Position numbers and translations under genes: made by a program. The notes below the pieces were generated by a model. It was not told the DNA's origin, searched no databases, and worked only from the letters and a program-made list of their open reading frames with translations. Below, one piece after another: positions 1-6,642 of a stretch of DNA of 7,955 bases (the stretch's first letter is position 1; the number at the start of each line of letters is the position of its first letter). Origin of the DNA: Actinomycetota bacterium (lineage in GTDB: Bacteria > Actinomycetota > Humimicrobiia > Humimicrobiales > Humimicrobiaceae); the NCBI GenBank assembly GCA_022865545.1, contig JALHTA010000138.1:1-7955 (forward strand). Reading direction: 5' to 3'.

Positions 1-1461
1 AGATCTAAAACACCGCCTTTTATGCTGGAACATAGGGACAGAGTGGATGAAAATACAAGATTAAAATACAGGTATATCGATTTAAGATCAGAACAGATGC
101 AGCGTAATATCCGTTTGAGACATGAGATAACCAAAATGACCAGGGATTATTTTAACTCAATCGGCTTTATTGAAGTTGAAACACCTATTCTTGCCAAAAG
201 CACTCCTGAAGGAGCAAGAGATTTTCTTGTGCCGTCACGTATTAACCCGGGTAAATTTTATGCACTCCCTCAATCTCCCCAGCTATTTAAACAAACACTT
301 ATGTTTTCCGGATTTGACAGGATATACCAGATAGCAAGATGTTTTAGGGATGAAGACCTCCGGGCTGACCGTCAGCCGGAATTTACGCAGATCGACCTGG
401 AGATGACTTTTGTAGAGATCGGTGATGTAATAAATACCATAGAAGGCCTTTTCAATGAGATATTTGAAAAGGTGCTAAAAAGAAGCATCACTACACCTTT
501 CCGTAGAATAAATTGGCAGGAAAGTATGGAAAGATTCGGTAGCGATAAGCCCGATCTCCGTTTTGACCTTGAGTTAAAAGAAATAACCGGTATTTTTTCT
601 GAAAGTGAACTAAAAATATTTAAAAATGTAGTAAAATCAGGAGGCTCTATCAAATGCATAGTGGTCCCTGAGGGGGACCAGTTCAGCAGGAAAGAGCTGG
701 ATAACCTTGTGGATCTTGCAAAATCAAGCGGTGCAGGGGGGCTTGCATGGATAAAAATCGGAAGTGAAATGGAATTTCAATCCCCGATCACAAAATTTCT
801 AAGTGAAGCTGAAATAAAAGCTTTAACTGATACTTTAAACTTAAAAGTTAATGATCTGGTCTTGATAGTTGCAGATAAATTTAAAACCACCTGTGAAGTA
901 CTTGGTGATATCAGGGTACACCTTGCAAAAAAACTTGATCTTATAGACCAGGATGTCTTTGAATTTGTATGGGTCCATGATTTCCCATTGTTTGAATGGG
1001 ATGAGAATGAGAAGAGGCTTACCTCCGTTCATCATCCATTTACCAGTCCAGATGAAGACGGAGAAAAATTACTCGAAGAAGAACCCTTAAAAGCAAAATC
1101 ACTCGCCTATGATATTGTTCTTAACGGGGAAGAGATCGGAGGAGGTTCCATAAGAATAAATGAGAGCAGTCTTCAGCACAAGATATTTAAACTTCTAAGT
1201 ATAGATGACGATATGATAGAGGAGAATTTTGGTTTTCTTGTAAAGGCTCTTGATTTTGGTGCCCCGCCGCATGGAGGAATAGCACTGGGAATGGACAGAA
1301 TGGTCATGGTGCTTGGAAAACTTGATACAATAAGGGAAGTCATGGCTTTTCCAAAGACACAATCAGCAGTAGGCCTACTAACAGGTTCACCATCAAGAGT
1401 ATCTGAAAAGCAACTTAAAGAAGTACATATAAGTATCAATGCGGACGAAGAAGAAGAGTAG
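1..1461 (+). CDS. aspS: Aspartyl-tRNA synthetase, 5'-truncated by window edge
   Basis: Class II aminoacyl-tRNA synthetase that charges tRNA-Asp with aspartate in the cytoplasm. The frame is open to base 1 and reads RSKTPPF before the first ATG at 22; this matches the linker after the N-terminal OB-fold, so the ATG is internal and about 110 residues are missing upstream. Counting from that ATG: class II motif 1 lies around residues 49-74 (GFIEVETPILAKSTPEGARD), motif 2 around 108-130 (CFRDEDLRADRQPEFTQIDL), the bacterial GAD insertion around 185-290, and motif 3 at 419-431 (GIALGMDRMVMVL). The C-terminal AFPKTQSA block is followed by GLLTGSPS, where many homologues have DLMTGAPS; this is a mild divergence. 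The protein ends in an acidic tail (DEEEE). Whether it is discriminating (Asp only) or non-discriminating (Asp and Asn) cannot be read here, because key determinants are in the missing domain. The bacterial-type assignment is secure. Confidence 0.97.
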   Translation, partial: RSKTPPFMLEHRDRVDENTRLKYRYIDLRSEQMQRNIRLRHEITKMTRDYFNSIGFIEVETPILAKSTPEGARDFLVPSRINPGKFYALPQSPQLFKQTLMFSGFDRIYQIARCFRDEDLRADRQPEFTQIDLEMTFVEIGDVINTIEGLFNEIFEKVLKRSITTPFRRINWQESMERFGSDKPDLRFDLELKEITGIFSESELKIFKNVVKSGGSIKCIVVPEGDQFSRKELDNLVDLAKSSGAGGLAWIKIGSEMEFQSPITKFLSEAEIKALTDTLNLKVNDLVLIVADKFKTTCEVLGDIRVHLAKKLDLIDQDVFEFVWVHDFPLFEWDENEKRLTSVHHPFTSPDEDGEKLLEEEPLKAKSLAYDIVLNGEEIGGGSIRINESSLQHKIFKLLSIDDDMIEENFGFLVKALDFGAPPHGGIALGMDRMVMVLGKLDTIREVMAFPKTQSAVGLLTGSPSRVSEKQLKEVHISINADEEEE

Positions 1462-1505
1462 ATATTTTTAGAATGACCCGTATTTTATTATGCCAAGAAT
1501 ACTCT

Positions 1506-1517
1506 GGGCGTGAGCCC
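1506..1517 (+). other. Short GC hairpin with GNRA-type loop in aspS-alaS gap
   Basis: GGGC-GTGA-GCCC forms a four-base-pair GC stem with a GTGA (GNRA class) tetraloop, standing out from AT-rich surroundings 45 bases after the aspS stop. No T-run follows directly, so it is a poor intrinsic terminator. It could be part of a structured RNA, a processing site in the aspS 3' UTR, or chance. Confidence 0.3.
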
Positions 1518-1533
1518 GTAGATGCTTTATTAG

Positions 1534-1689
1534 TTTTATATTATAAATAGAGTAGATTGTTCGGCTTCTGTATTAATCGTCACGCTACAACTGCATGAAC
1601 AGCAGACTGATGACATTTTACCTTTATTGAATAAAGAAATTGATTATGATAGTATCAAATCGGGTATTCTGTTTATATCGTTGCCATAG
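1534..1689 (+). other. 51-codon open stretch without start, possible gene remnant
   Basis: Between in-frame stops at 1531-1533 and 1687-1689 the frame stays open for 51 codons and reads like protein, including LHEQQTDDILPLLNKEIDYD. It has no ATG, GTG or TTG start near its beginning and no ribosome binding site. I do not recognise the family. It may be the eroded remains of a gene once present between aspS and alaS, or a chance open stretch. It is listed so that the gap is described; I do not claim it is expressed. Confidence 0.2.
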
Positions 1690-1858
1690 TTAATTTTTGT
1701 GCCAACAAAATTACATTGGAAGCCCATACTTTGGCTGTAGTGTAAATGCCCTGATTAATTTCTAAGGGACTTACTAAACAGACCGGAGGGCATCCACCTG
1801 CTGAAGCAGGGCGCAAAAAACTTCTTTAGGTTACGACTAAACGGGATATCCGTTTTAT
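1690..1858 (+). ncRNA. Candidate structured RNA or alaS leader
   Basis: Several hairpins follow each other in about 170 bases. 1691-1713 is a roughly nine-pair AT-rich stem with one bulged T and a GCCA loop. 1711-1745 pairs TTACA with TGTAA, with AGCC/GGCT inside. 1746-1752 (ATGCCCT) pairs perfectly with 1787-1793 (AGGGCAT). 1797-1810 is CCTGC-TGAA-GCAGG. 1839-1855 is a terminator-like stem. GCCCTG at 1748-1753 can instead pair with CAGGGC at 1807-1812, which would break two of these helices. In B. subtilis the 6S RNA gene bsrA sits just after aspS, so a 6S-like RNA is one hypothesis; a cis-acting alaS leader is another. I cannot find the T-box consensus, nor tmRNA, SRP or RNase P hallmarks. 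Ends and strand are uncertain. Confidence 0.3.
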
Positions 1859-1861
1859 TAT
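1831..1861 (+). promoter_or_regulatory. Weak candidate promoter for the alaS operon
   Basis: TATTAT (1856-1861) could serve as a -10 box, with TTACGA (1831-1836) as a poor -35 at a long spacing of 19. It would place the transcript start about 15-20 bases before the alaS ATG. It overlaps the terminator-like hairpin, so the two readings compete. The region is so AT-rich that such matches are expected by chance. Confidence 0.2.
1839..1861 (+). terminator. Terminator-like hairpin upstream of alaS
   Basis: AAACGG (1839-1844) pairs with CCGTTT (1850-1855) around a five-base GATAT loop and is followed by TTATTAT, an interrupted T-tract. This suits a weak intrinsic terminator for aspS or for an RNA encoded in the gap. 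The stem is short and half AT, so efficiency is doubtful. It could also attenuate alaS if transcription starts farther upstream. Confidence 0.4.
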
Positions 1862-1886
1862 AAAAAAATAAAGTTTAAATATATTT

Positions 1887-4592
1887 ATGGATATTCGGAA
1901 AAAATTCTTAGATTATTTCAAAAAAAAACAGCACCTGATACTCCCTTCAGCGGGACTGATACCAGAAAACGATGATAGTGTACTTTTTACGACAGCTGGA
2001 ATGCAGCCCTTTAAACCCTATTATCTGGGTATAGAAAAACCTCCAAAGGAAAGGATCTCGACTGTCCAGAAGTGTTTCAGGACAAGTGATATTGACAGTG
2101 TGGGATATACTGACAGGCACCTTACTTTTTTTGAGATGCTTGGAAATTTTGCATTTGGGGATTATTTCAAGAAAGAGGCCATTGATCTTGCTTTTGATTT
2201 TATAGTAAATGTTCTAAAAATACCGCAGGATAGATTATTGATAGCAGTTTTTAAAGGTGATAAAGAGATTCCTGCAGATACTGAATCTATCCAATATTGG
2301 AAAGAACATGGATTTACCGATGATATAATATATAAATTTGATAAAAAGGAAAATTTCTGGGGCCCCGCAGGCAATACCGGGCCTTGTGGACCCTGTACTG
2401 AAATATATTATGATTTCGGTAAAAAAACAGGTTGCGGCAAGCCTAATTGCAATCCTAATTGTGATTGCGGAAGGTTTCTCGAAGTCTGGAACCTGGTATT
2501 TACACAATATAATTTTGATGGCAAGAAATACACCGAACTTCCTAAAAAGAATATTGATACCGGCATGGGTCTTGAAAGAATAATTGCCGTACTGGAAGGA
2601 AAAAGTTCAGTATTCAGGACCAGTTTATTTGAAAAAATGCTTAACAAGATCCATGAGGTATCCGGCAAAAGACTGACCTCTCCGGGAGATGCTGATTATG
2701 ATCCCAATGCTAACAGGGCAATAAGAATACTTGCTGATCATATAAGGGCAATATATTTTCTTATTGCAGATGATGTCACACCCTCTAATGAGGGCAGGGG
2801 ATATATACTTAGAAGAATAATCAGAAGAGCTGTAAGGTTTGGAAAACAAATAGGTATAGATGATTATTTCATAAATGATATTGGAGAAACTGTCACAGGA
2901 CAGTATTCATCTTATTATCCTGAATTATCTGAAAAAAGTAAGTTCTCTAAAAAACTTGTACTTGATGAGGAGAAAAGATTTACCAAAACCCTAAAAGAGG
3001 GCAGCAAGATCTTATCCGAAAAAATCTTAAGAGTAAAGAAAACCGGGAGGGACTATCTTGACCCCAAAGATGCTTTCAGATTATATGATACTTATGGTTT
3101 TCCAGTAGAACTTACAAGAGAAATACTGGATGAAAATAGTTTAAAACTGGACCTTGACAAGTTTGGTGAATATTTTAGGGAACATGCTGAAAAATCAAAA
3201 GCCAGGACTTCATTTGATAAAAAAATTGATGAAAATCTTGATCTATACAGGACCATAGCAAAAGAAATTCATGTGGAATTTCTTGGATATGAAAAGGACC
3301 AGGTAAATACTTATATAGAAAAGATAATATGCTCCGGGAGTAATGGAGATGCCGCAGTGCTAGATGAGCTTAATGCTGGTGAAAAAGGTGAGATCGTTTT
3401 AAGGGACACTGTTTTTTATGGAGAAAAGGGCGGTCAGGTAGGTGACTGCGGTATTATCAAGTCAAAAGGCGGGATATTTATCGTAAATGACACCCAGATC
3501 CCGGTTGAAAACCTTTTCATTCATAAAGGTTTTGTAAAAGAAGGAAAAATAAAGACAGGGGAAGAAGTCGACATAGAAGTCAGTAATGAAACAAGAAAGG
3601 ATATAAGGAAAAATCATACATCTACCCATCTTCTTCATTGGGCCCTGAGGAATGTTTTTGGGGACCAGTTAAAGCAAGCAGGATCATTTGTTGCGAGTGA
3701 TAGATTCAGGTTTGATTATTCTATATATGATACGCCAACCAGGGACCAGATAGATAAAGTAGAGAAGCTTATAAATGAAAGAATACAGAGAGACGAACCA
3801 GTACGTTGTTTTGAGACTACAAGGGATTATGCGCAGCAGCTAGGCACAATAGCATTATTTGATGCGAAATATGGTAAATTTGTAAGAATTGTAGAAATCG
3901 GAAATTACAGCAGGGAGCTTTGTGGCGGACTGCATATAAACCGTACCGGACAGATCGGTTTGTTTACCATAATATCTGATACCAGTATTGGAGCCAATCT
4001 CAGAAGGATAGAGGCTGTAACCGGGATGCATGCTTTCAAGATTTTAAAGACTAAAGAAGATATTTTAGATGATACTGCTCTTGATCTGGAAGTAGACATT
4101 AAAAAAGTCCCGGAGACTATCAGAAGATTAAAAGATGAAAACTTAAAAATTTCCGAAGAACTTAAGTCTCTGAAAGTAAAGATCTCGGCCGAGAATATAC
4201 TTAAGGGGCTAGAGGATGAAATAGGTAAAGCCGAATACAGGATCATTTACTATGATTTTTCCAGGGACGGAGGTCTTTCATCTCTTGATGTAAAGAGCAT
4301 GGGACAAGTAAGTGACCATATAAAGGATAGTTTCAAGAATTCAAAGACATTTATAGCACTTGGAAACAAGAGCGACGGGAAACCTGTTATTATTCTTTCA
4401 TGCACAAAAGACATGGTCGATGCAGGTATTAATTGCGGAAAACTAGCTATTGAAATAGGAAAGATAGTAAAAGGCGGGGGTGGCGGAAGGCCGGATTACG
4501 CACAGCTCGGCGGTAGTGACCCCAAATCACTTGATAAGGCTATAAAATATGCGGTAAGTAATGTCAGGAAGACTCTGGACTTAAAAAAATGA
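1887..4592 (+). CDS. alaS: Alanyl-tRNA synthetase
   Basis: Charges tRNA-Ala and clears mischarged Ser/Gly-tRNA-Ala in the cytoplasm. The 901 residues match full-length bacterial AlaRS. The class II catalytic core covers about 1-240 (LFTTAGMQPF at 34-43; TFFEMLGNFAFGDYF at 80-94; TGMGLERI at 225-232). The tRNA-binding helical region follows (SNEGRGYILRRIIRRAVRFG, 300-319). The editing domain has its zinc residues H577, H581, C679 and H683 in HTSTH and CGGLH. After a coiled-coil-like stretch (about 740-780) comes the C-Ala domain with glycine-rich GGGGGRPDYAQLGG at 863-876. A cysteine cluster C183, C188, C192, C194 lies in the catalytic domain; similar clusters occur in some bacterial AlaRS proteins and may bind zinc. 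The start is the only ATG after an in-frame TAA at 1869-1871 and matches the family N-terminus, but no Shine-Dalgarno is visible. The stop overlaps the ruvX start (ATGA). Confidence 0.98.
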   Translation: MDIRKKFLDYFKKKQHLILPSAGLIPENDDSVLFTTAGMQPFKPYYLGIEKPPKERISTVQKCFRTSDIDSVGYTDRHLTFFEMLGNFAFGDYFKKEAIDLAFDFIVNVLKIPQDRLLIAVFKGDKEIPADTESIQYWKEHGFTDDIIYKFDKKENFWGPAGNTGPCGPCTEIYYDFGKKTGCGKPNCNPNCDCGRFLEVWNLVFTQYNFDGKKYTELPKKNIDTGMGLERIIAVLEGKSSVFRTSLFEKMLNKIHEVSGKRLTSPGDADYDPNANRAIRILADHIRAIYFLIADDVTPSNEGRGYILRRIIRRAVRFGKQIGIDDYFINDIGETVTGQYSSYYPELSEKSKFSKKLVLDEEKRFTKTLKEGSKILSEKILRVKKTGRDYLDPKDAFRLYDTYGFPVELTREILDENSLKLDLDKFGEYFREHAEKSKARTSFDKKIDENLDLYRTIAKEIHVEFLGYEKDQVNTYIEKIICSGSNGDAAVLDELNAGEKGEIVLRDTVFYGEKGGQVGDCGIIKSKGGIFIVNDTQIPVENLFIHKGFVKEGKIKTGEEVDIEVSNETRKDIRKNHTSTHLLHWALRNVFGDQLKQAGSFVASDRFRFDYSIYDTPTRDQIDKVEKLINERIQRDEPVRCFETTRDYAQQLGTIALFDAKYGKFVRIVEIGNYSRELCGGLHINRTGQIGLFTIISDTSIGANLRRIEAVTGMHAFKILKTKEDILDDTALDLEVDIKKVPETIRRLKDENLKISEELKSLKVKISAENILKGLEDEIGKAEYRIIYYDFSRDGGLSSLDVKSMGQVSDHIKDSFKNSKTFIALGNKSDGKPVIILSCTKDMVDAGINCGKLAIEIGKIVKGGGGGRPDYAQLGGSDPKSLDKAIKYAVSNVRKTLDLKK

Positions 4593-4999
4593 AAATACTT
4601 GGTCTGGATATAGGAGAAAAAAGAATAGGTATTGCAATATCCGACAAGGATGAAAAGCTATCAGCACCTTATGGTATTATTAAAAATGACTACAATTTTA
4701 AAACCAATATTGAGAAGATCATAGATGAATACCATATTAAAAAAATAATTATTGGAATGCCTTATACACTGAAAGGTGATATTGGGGCACAGGCCCGGAA
4801 GGTAATTGAATTTGTTAAGGAGAATATTGATTTTGAGAATGTGGATATTGACTATTTCGATGAACGTTTTACGAGCAGTATCCCTGAATATAAAATAAAA
4901 AAAAGTGACCGGAAAAAAAATGATATTGATAAATTATCTGCAGCAATCATACTTCAAGATTATCTTGAAAAAAATAATGAGATTAAAAAATATCAATAA
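4589..4999 (+). CDS. ruvX: RuvX/YqgF-family RNase H-fold nuclease (pre-16S rRNA processing or Holliday junction resolvase)
   Basis: Small cytoplasmic RNase H-fold protein of the YqgF/RuvX family, which has been assigned to 16S rRNA 5'-end maturation in E. coli and to Holliday-junction or replication-linked cleavage in other species; sequence alone cannot choose. At 136 residues it has the usual length. Visible motifs are LGLDIGEKRIGIAISD (4-19) with acidic D7, IIIGMPYTLKGDIGAQA (53-69), YFDERFTS (89-96) with E92, and NDIDKLSAAIILQDYL (111-126) with D114; the three acidic residues expected at the active site are all present. The start overlaps the alaS stop by four bases (ATGA), pointing to translational coupling; only a weak GGA nine bases upstream could help ribosome binding. 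The IreB-type gene and the UPF0473 gene that flank ruvX in many Bacillota are missing here. Confidence 0.93.
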   Translation: MKILGLDIGEKRIGIAISDKDEKLSAPYGIIKNDYNFKTNIEKIIDEYHIKKIIIGMPYTLKGDIGAQARKVIEFVKENIDFENVDIDYFDERFTSSIPEYKIKKSDRKKNDIDKLSAAIILQDYLEKNNEIKKYQ

Positions 5000-6020
5000 C
5001 TATAATAAAATTAAAAAGATACTCATTTTATCATTAATTTTAACTCTTAGTGTGTCATTTTCCCTTGCAAGCTCCTGTTTTTTGGACAGCAGCAGACCAG
5101 ATGATAGTGAAGAAATCGCGAAAGGGATAGAAGTAGAAATAATAATATATGAAGGAATGACTCTTAACCAGATTTCTTCTGTTCTTGAGGATAAGGCAGT
5201 AGTTGACAATGGTTTCATGTTTAGATTGTATGTTCAGCAGAAAGGAAAAGAAAAGAGCCTGATCCCTGGAACTTATAAGCTGTTAACGGGTTCAGAATAT
5301 GGCGAAGTAATGGATGAACTCTCTGCGGGAACTCCAGTAGTGACTTTTAAAGTAGCTATACCGGAAGGTTATATCATCATTGATATAATAGAAAGATTTT
5401 CAAGTGAGCTGCCTTTTATTGATAGTGAAGAAATGCTTCTTGCTGTAAATGCTGATAATTATAATTATGACTATATCGAAGATGATGAAAGTCTTGAGGG
5501 TTATCTTTTCCCAAAGACTTATGAGGTCACAATGGATTATAATGCATACGATATTGTAGATATGATGCTTGTCCAGTACCGTTACGAGACAGGGGACCTT
5601 GATTATACATATGCCGAAAATAAGGGTCTTTCAAAATATGATATATTAAAGATCGCTTCGATGATAGAGAGGGAAGCCTATATACCGGAAGAAAGGGAAT
5701 TAATATCAGCAGTAATACATAATAGACTTGATATCGGTATGCCTCTTGGGATCGATGCAACCCTGAGTTACTTTCTTGAAAAATGGGATGAACCCTTAAC
5801 GGTATCGGATCTTGAAACAGATACCAGATTTAATACTAGAATATATGCCGGGCTCCCACCGACACCAATATGTAATCCGGGACTGGCCGCTATAAGTGCA
5901 GCGATAAACCCTGCTGATATAGATTATTTATATTTTGTTGTCACTGATAGCCAGACTCACCAGCATTCCTTTACCAATGATTATGATGAACATATAAATA
6001 ATATTAATAATGCTAATTGA
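4977..6020 (+). CDS. mltG: Endolytic murein transglycosylase MltG (YceG-like)
   Basis: Membrane-anchored enzyme that cleaves nascent peptidoglycan strands and so limits glycan length. With the chosen start it has 347 residues: a basic N-terminus (KIKK), a single hydrophobic segment at about 15-33, a LysM-like subdomain around 50-115 (GMTLNQISSVL), then the YceG catalytic domain with SLEGYLFPKTYE (172-183), catalytic Glu E231 in IASMIEREA, FNTRIYAGLPPTPICNPGL (285-303), and a C-terminal HQHSFTNDYDEH block (329-340). The ATG at 4977 puts the membrane helix at the usual place. Upstream in-frame ATGs at 4905 and 4920 would add residues that merely shadow ruvX. The start lies 23 bases inside ruvX and has no Shine-Dalgarno, so translation probably depends on coupling. 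The hydrophobic segment ends in LASSC (C34), which resembles a lipobox and is unusual for MltG. Confidence 0.95.
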   Translation: MRLKNINNYNKIKKILILSLILTLSVSFSLASSCFLDSSRPDDSEEIAKGIEVEIIIYEGMTLNQISSVLEDKAVVDNGFMFRLYVQQKGKEKSLIPGTYKLLTGSEYGEVMDELSAGTPVVTFKVAIPEGYIIIDIIERFSSELPFIDSEEMLLAVNADNYNYDYIEDDESLEGYLFPKTYEVTMDYNAYDIVDMMLVQYRYETGDLDYTYAENKGLSKYDILKIASMIEREAYIPEERELISAVIHNRLDIGMPLGIDATLSYFLEKWDEPLTVSDLETDTRFNTRIYAGLPPTPICNPGLAAISAAINPADIDYLYFVVTDSQTHQHSFTNDYDEHINNINNAN

Positions 6021-6642
6021 TAATTTAAGCCTCTATCTTGAAGAAAAAAAATTTCTAAAAGATTTAGAGGAAAAATCAAGATCACTAAAAATTCCTGTAA
6101 TAAGTATAGAAACCGGAGCATTTCTTGAGTTTGCGGTACTGCTAAAAAAGCCTAAAAAATTACTTGAAATTGGATGCGGTAATGGATTTTCAACATATTT
6201 TCTGGTAAAGAACCTCAAGATTTGCTCAAGCTATACAGGAATAGACCTAAGCAAGAGCAGACTGTTTTTGGCAGAGTCTTTTATCAGGGAGAGATTTCAT
6301 GGAGTAGAAATGGAGTTTATCTCCGGTAATGCATTGGATGTCATTGTGGACCTGGATAAGAAATTTGATTTTGTCTTTATAGACGCAGCAAAATTTGAAT
6401 ACCCCGGGTATCTGGAAGTGATACTAAAAAAACTTAATAAGGGCGCACTTATCATAGCTGATAATATTTTTTATAATGGTAAAATATTTTCCCAGACTCC
6501 TTTAAGACATGATAAAAAAAGTGTAAAAGGCATAAAAGAGTATTTAAAAATGATTACTTCAAATAATATGATCACCACCGAACTTATAGATATTGGCGAT
6601 GGTCTGGCAATAAGCATTTACGGAGATGGTCCAGATGGTTAG
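6010..6642 (+). CDS. trmR: tRNA 5-hydroxyuridine methyltransferase TrmR (YrrM-like O-methyltransferase)
   Basis: Class I SAM-dependent O-methyltransferase of COG4122 (210 residues). B. subtilis YrrM/TrmR methylates 5-hydroxyuridine at tRNA position 34 to 5-methoxyuridine. Motif I is LLEIGCGNGFST (51-62), the ribose-binding acidic residue is probably D79 in YTGIDLS, FDFVFIDAAK (119-128) carries D125, and ADNIFYNG (150-157) carries the D151/N152 pair that suits the Mg-binding site of this COMT-like family. The C-terminal GDGLAISI strand is also typical. The specific tRNA role rests on position: it lies directly after mltG and before a U32 protein, as yrrM does in Bacillus. The ATG overlaps the mltG end by 11 bases and no Shine-Dalgarno is seen. 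Without the context it would only be a small-molecule or tRNA O-methyltransferase. Confidence 0.85.
   Translation: MLIDNLSLYLEEKKFLKDLEEKSRSLKIPVISIETGAFLEFAVLLKKPKKLLEIGCGNGFSTYFLVKNLKICSSYTGIDLSKSRLFLAESFIRERFHGVEMEFISGNALDVIVDLDKKFDFVFIDAAKFEYPGYLEVILKKLNKGALIIADNIFYNGKIFSQTPLRHDKKSVKGIKEYLKMITSNNMITTELIDIGDGLAISIYGDGPDG
6622..6625 (+). promoter_or_regulatory. Shine-Dalgarno deciding the trhP start
   Basis: GGAG (within GGAGATGG) lies nine bases before the ATG at 6635 but abuts the alternative ATG at 6626. The spacing therefore favours 6635 as the start. It is the only convincing Shine-Dalgarno in this operon. Confidence 0.5.

Noticed and set aside
22..1461. AspRS starting at the ATG at 22
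   Set aside because: The frame continues upstream to base 1 with the conserved KTPPF linker, so the gene is cut by the window edge and the ATG is internal.
1497..1670. Long-range stem AGAATACTC (1497-1505) with GGGTATTCT (1662-1670)
   Set aside because: Seven Watson-Crick plus two further pairs across about 155 bases is not unusual by chance in 400 bases, and it would enclose the open stretch without other support.
1478..1861. Direct repeat flanking the gap (CCGTATTTTATTAT near 1479 and CCGTTTTATTAT near 1850)
   Set aside because: The match is short, AT-rich and imperfect; not enough to claim an insertion or target-site duplication.
1462..1886. T-box leader for alaS
   Set aside because: The conserved T-box sequence (AGGGUGGNACCGCG type) and its antiterminator could not be found; the nearby GGAGGGCATCC does not fit.
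1462..1886. tRNA, tmRNA, SRP RNA or RNase P RNA gene in the gap
   Set aside because: No GGTTCGAATCC-type T-arm, CCA end, tmRNA termini, SRP GNAR/GGAAG core or RNase P conserved blocks were recognised.
2162..2849. Several overlapping minus- and plus-strand open frames inside alaS
   Set aside because: They lie wholly within the strongly conserved alaS frame, have no recognisable domains and are shadows of it.
4905..4976. Longer mltG starting at 4905 or 4920
   Set aside because: The extra residues are only the ruvX coding sequence in another frame and would put over 35 residues before the membrane helix; 4977 gives a normal N-terminus.
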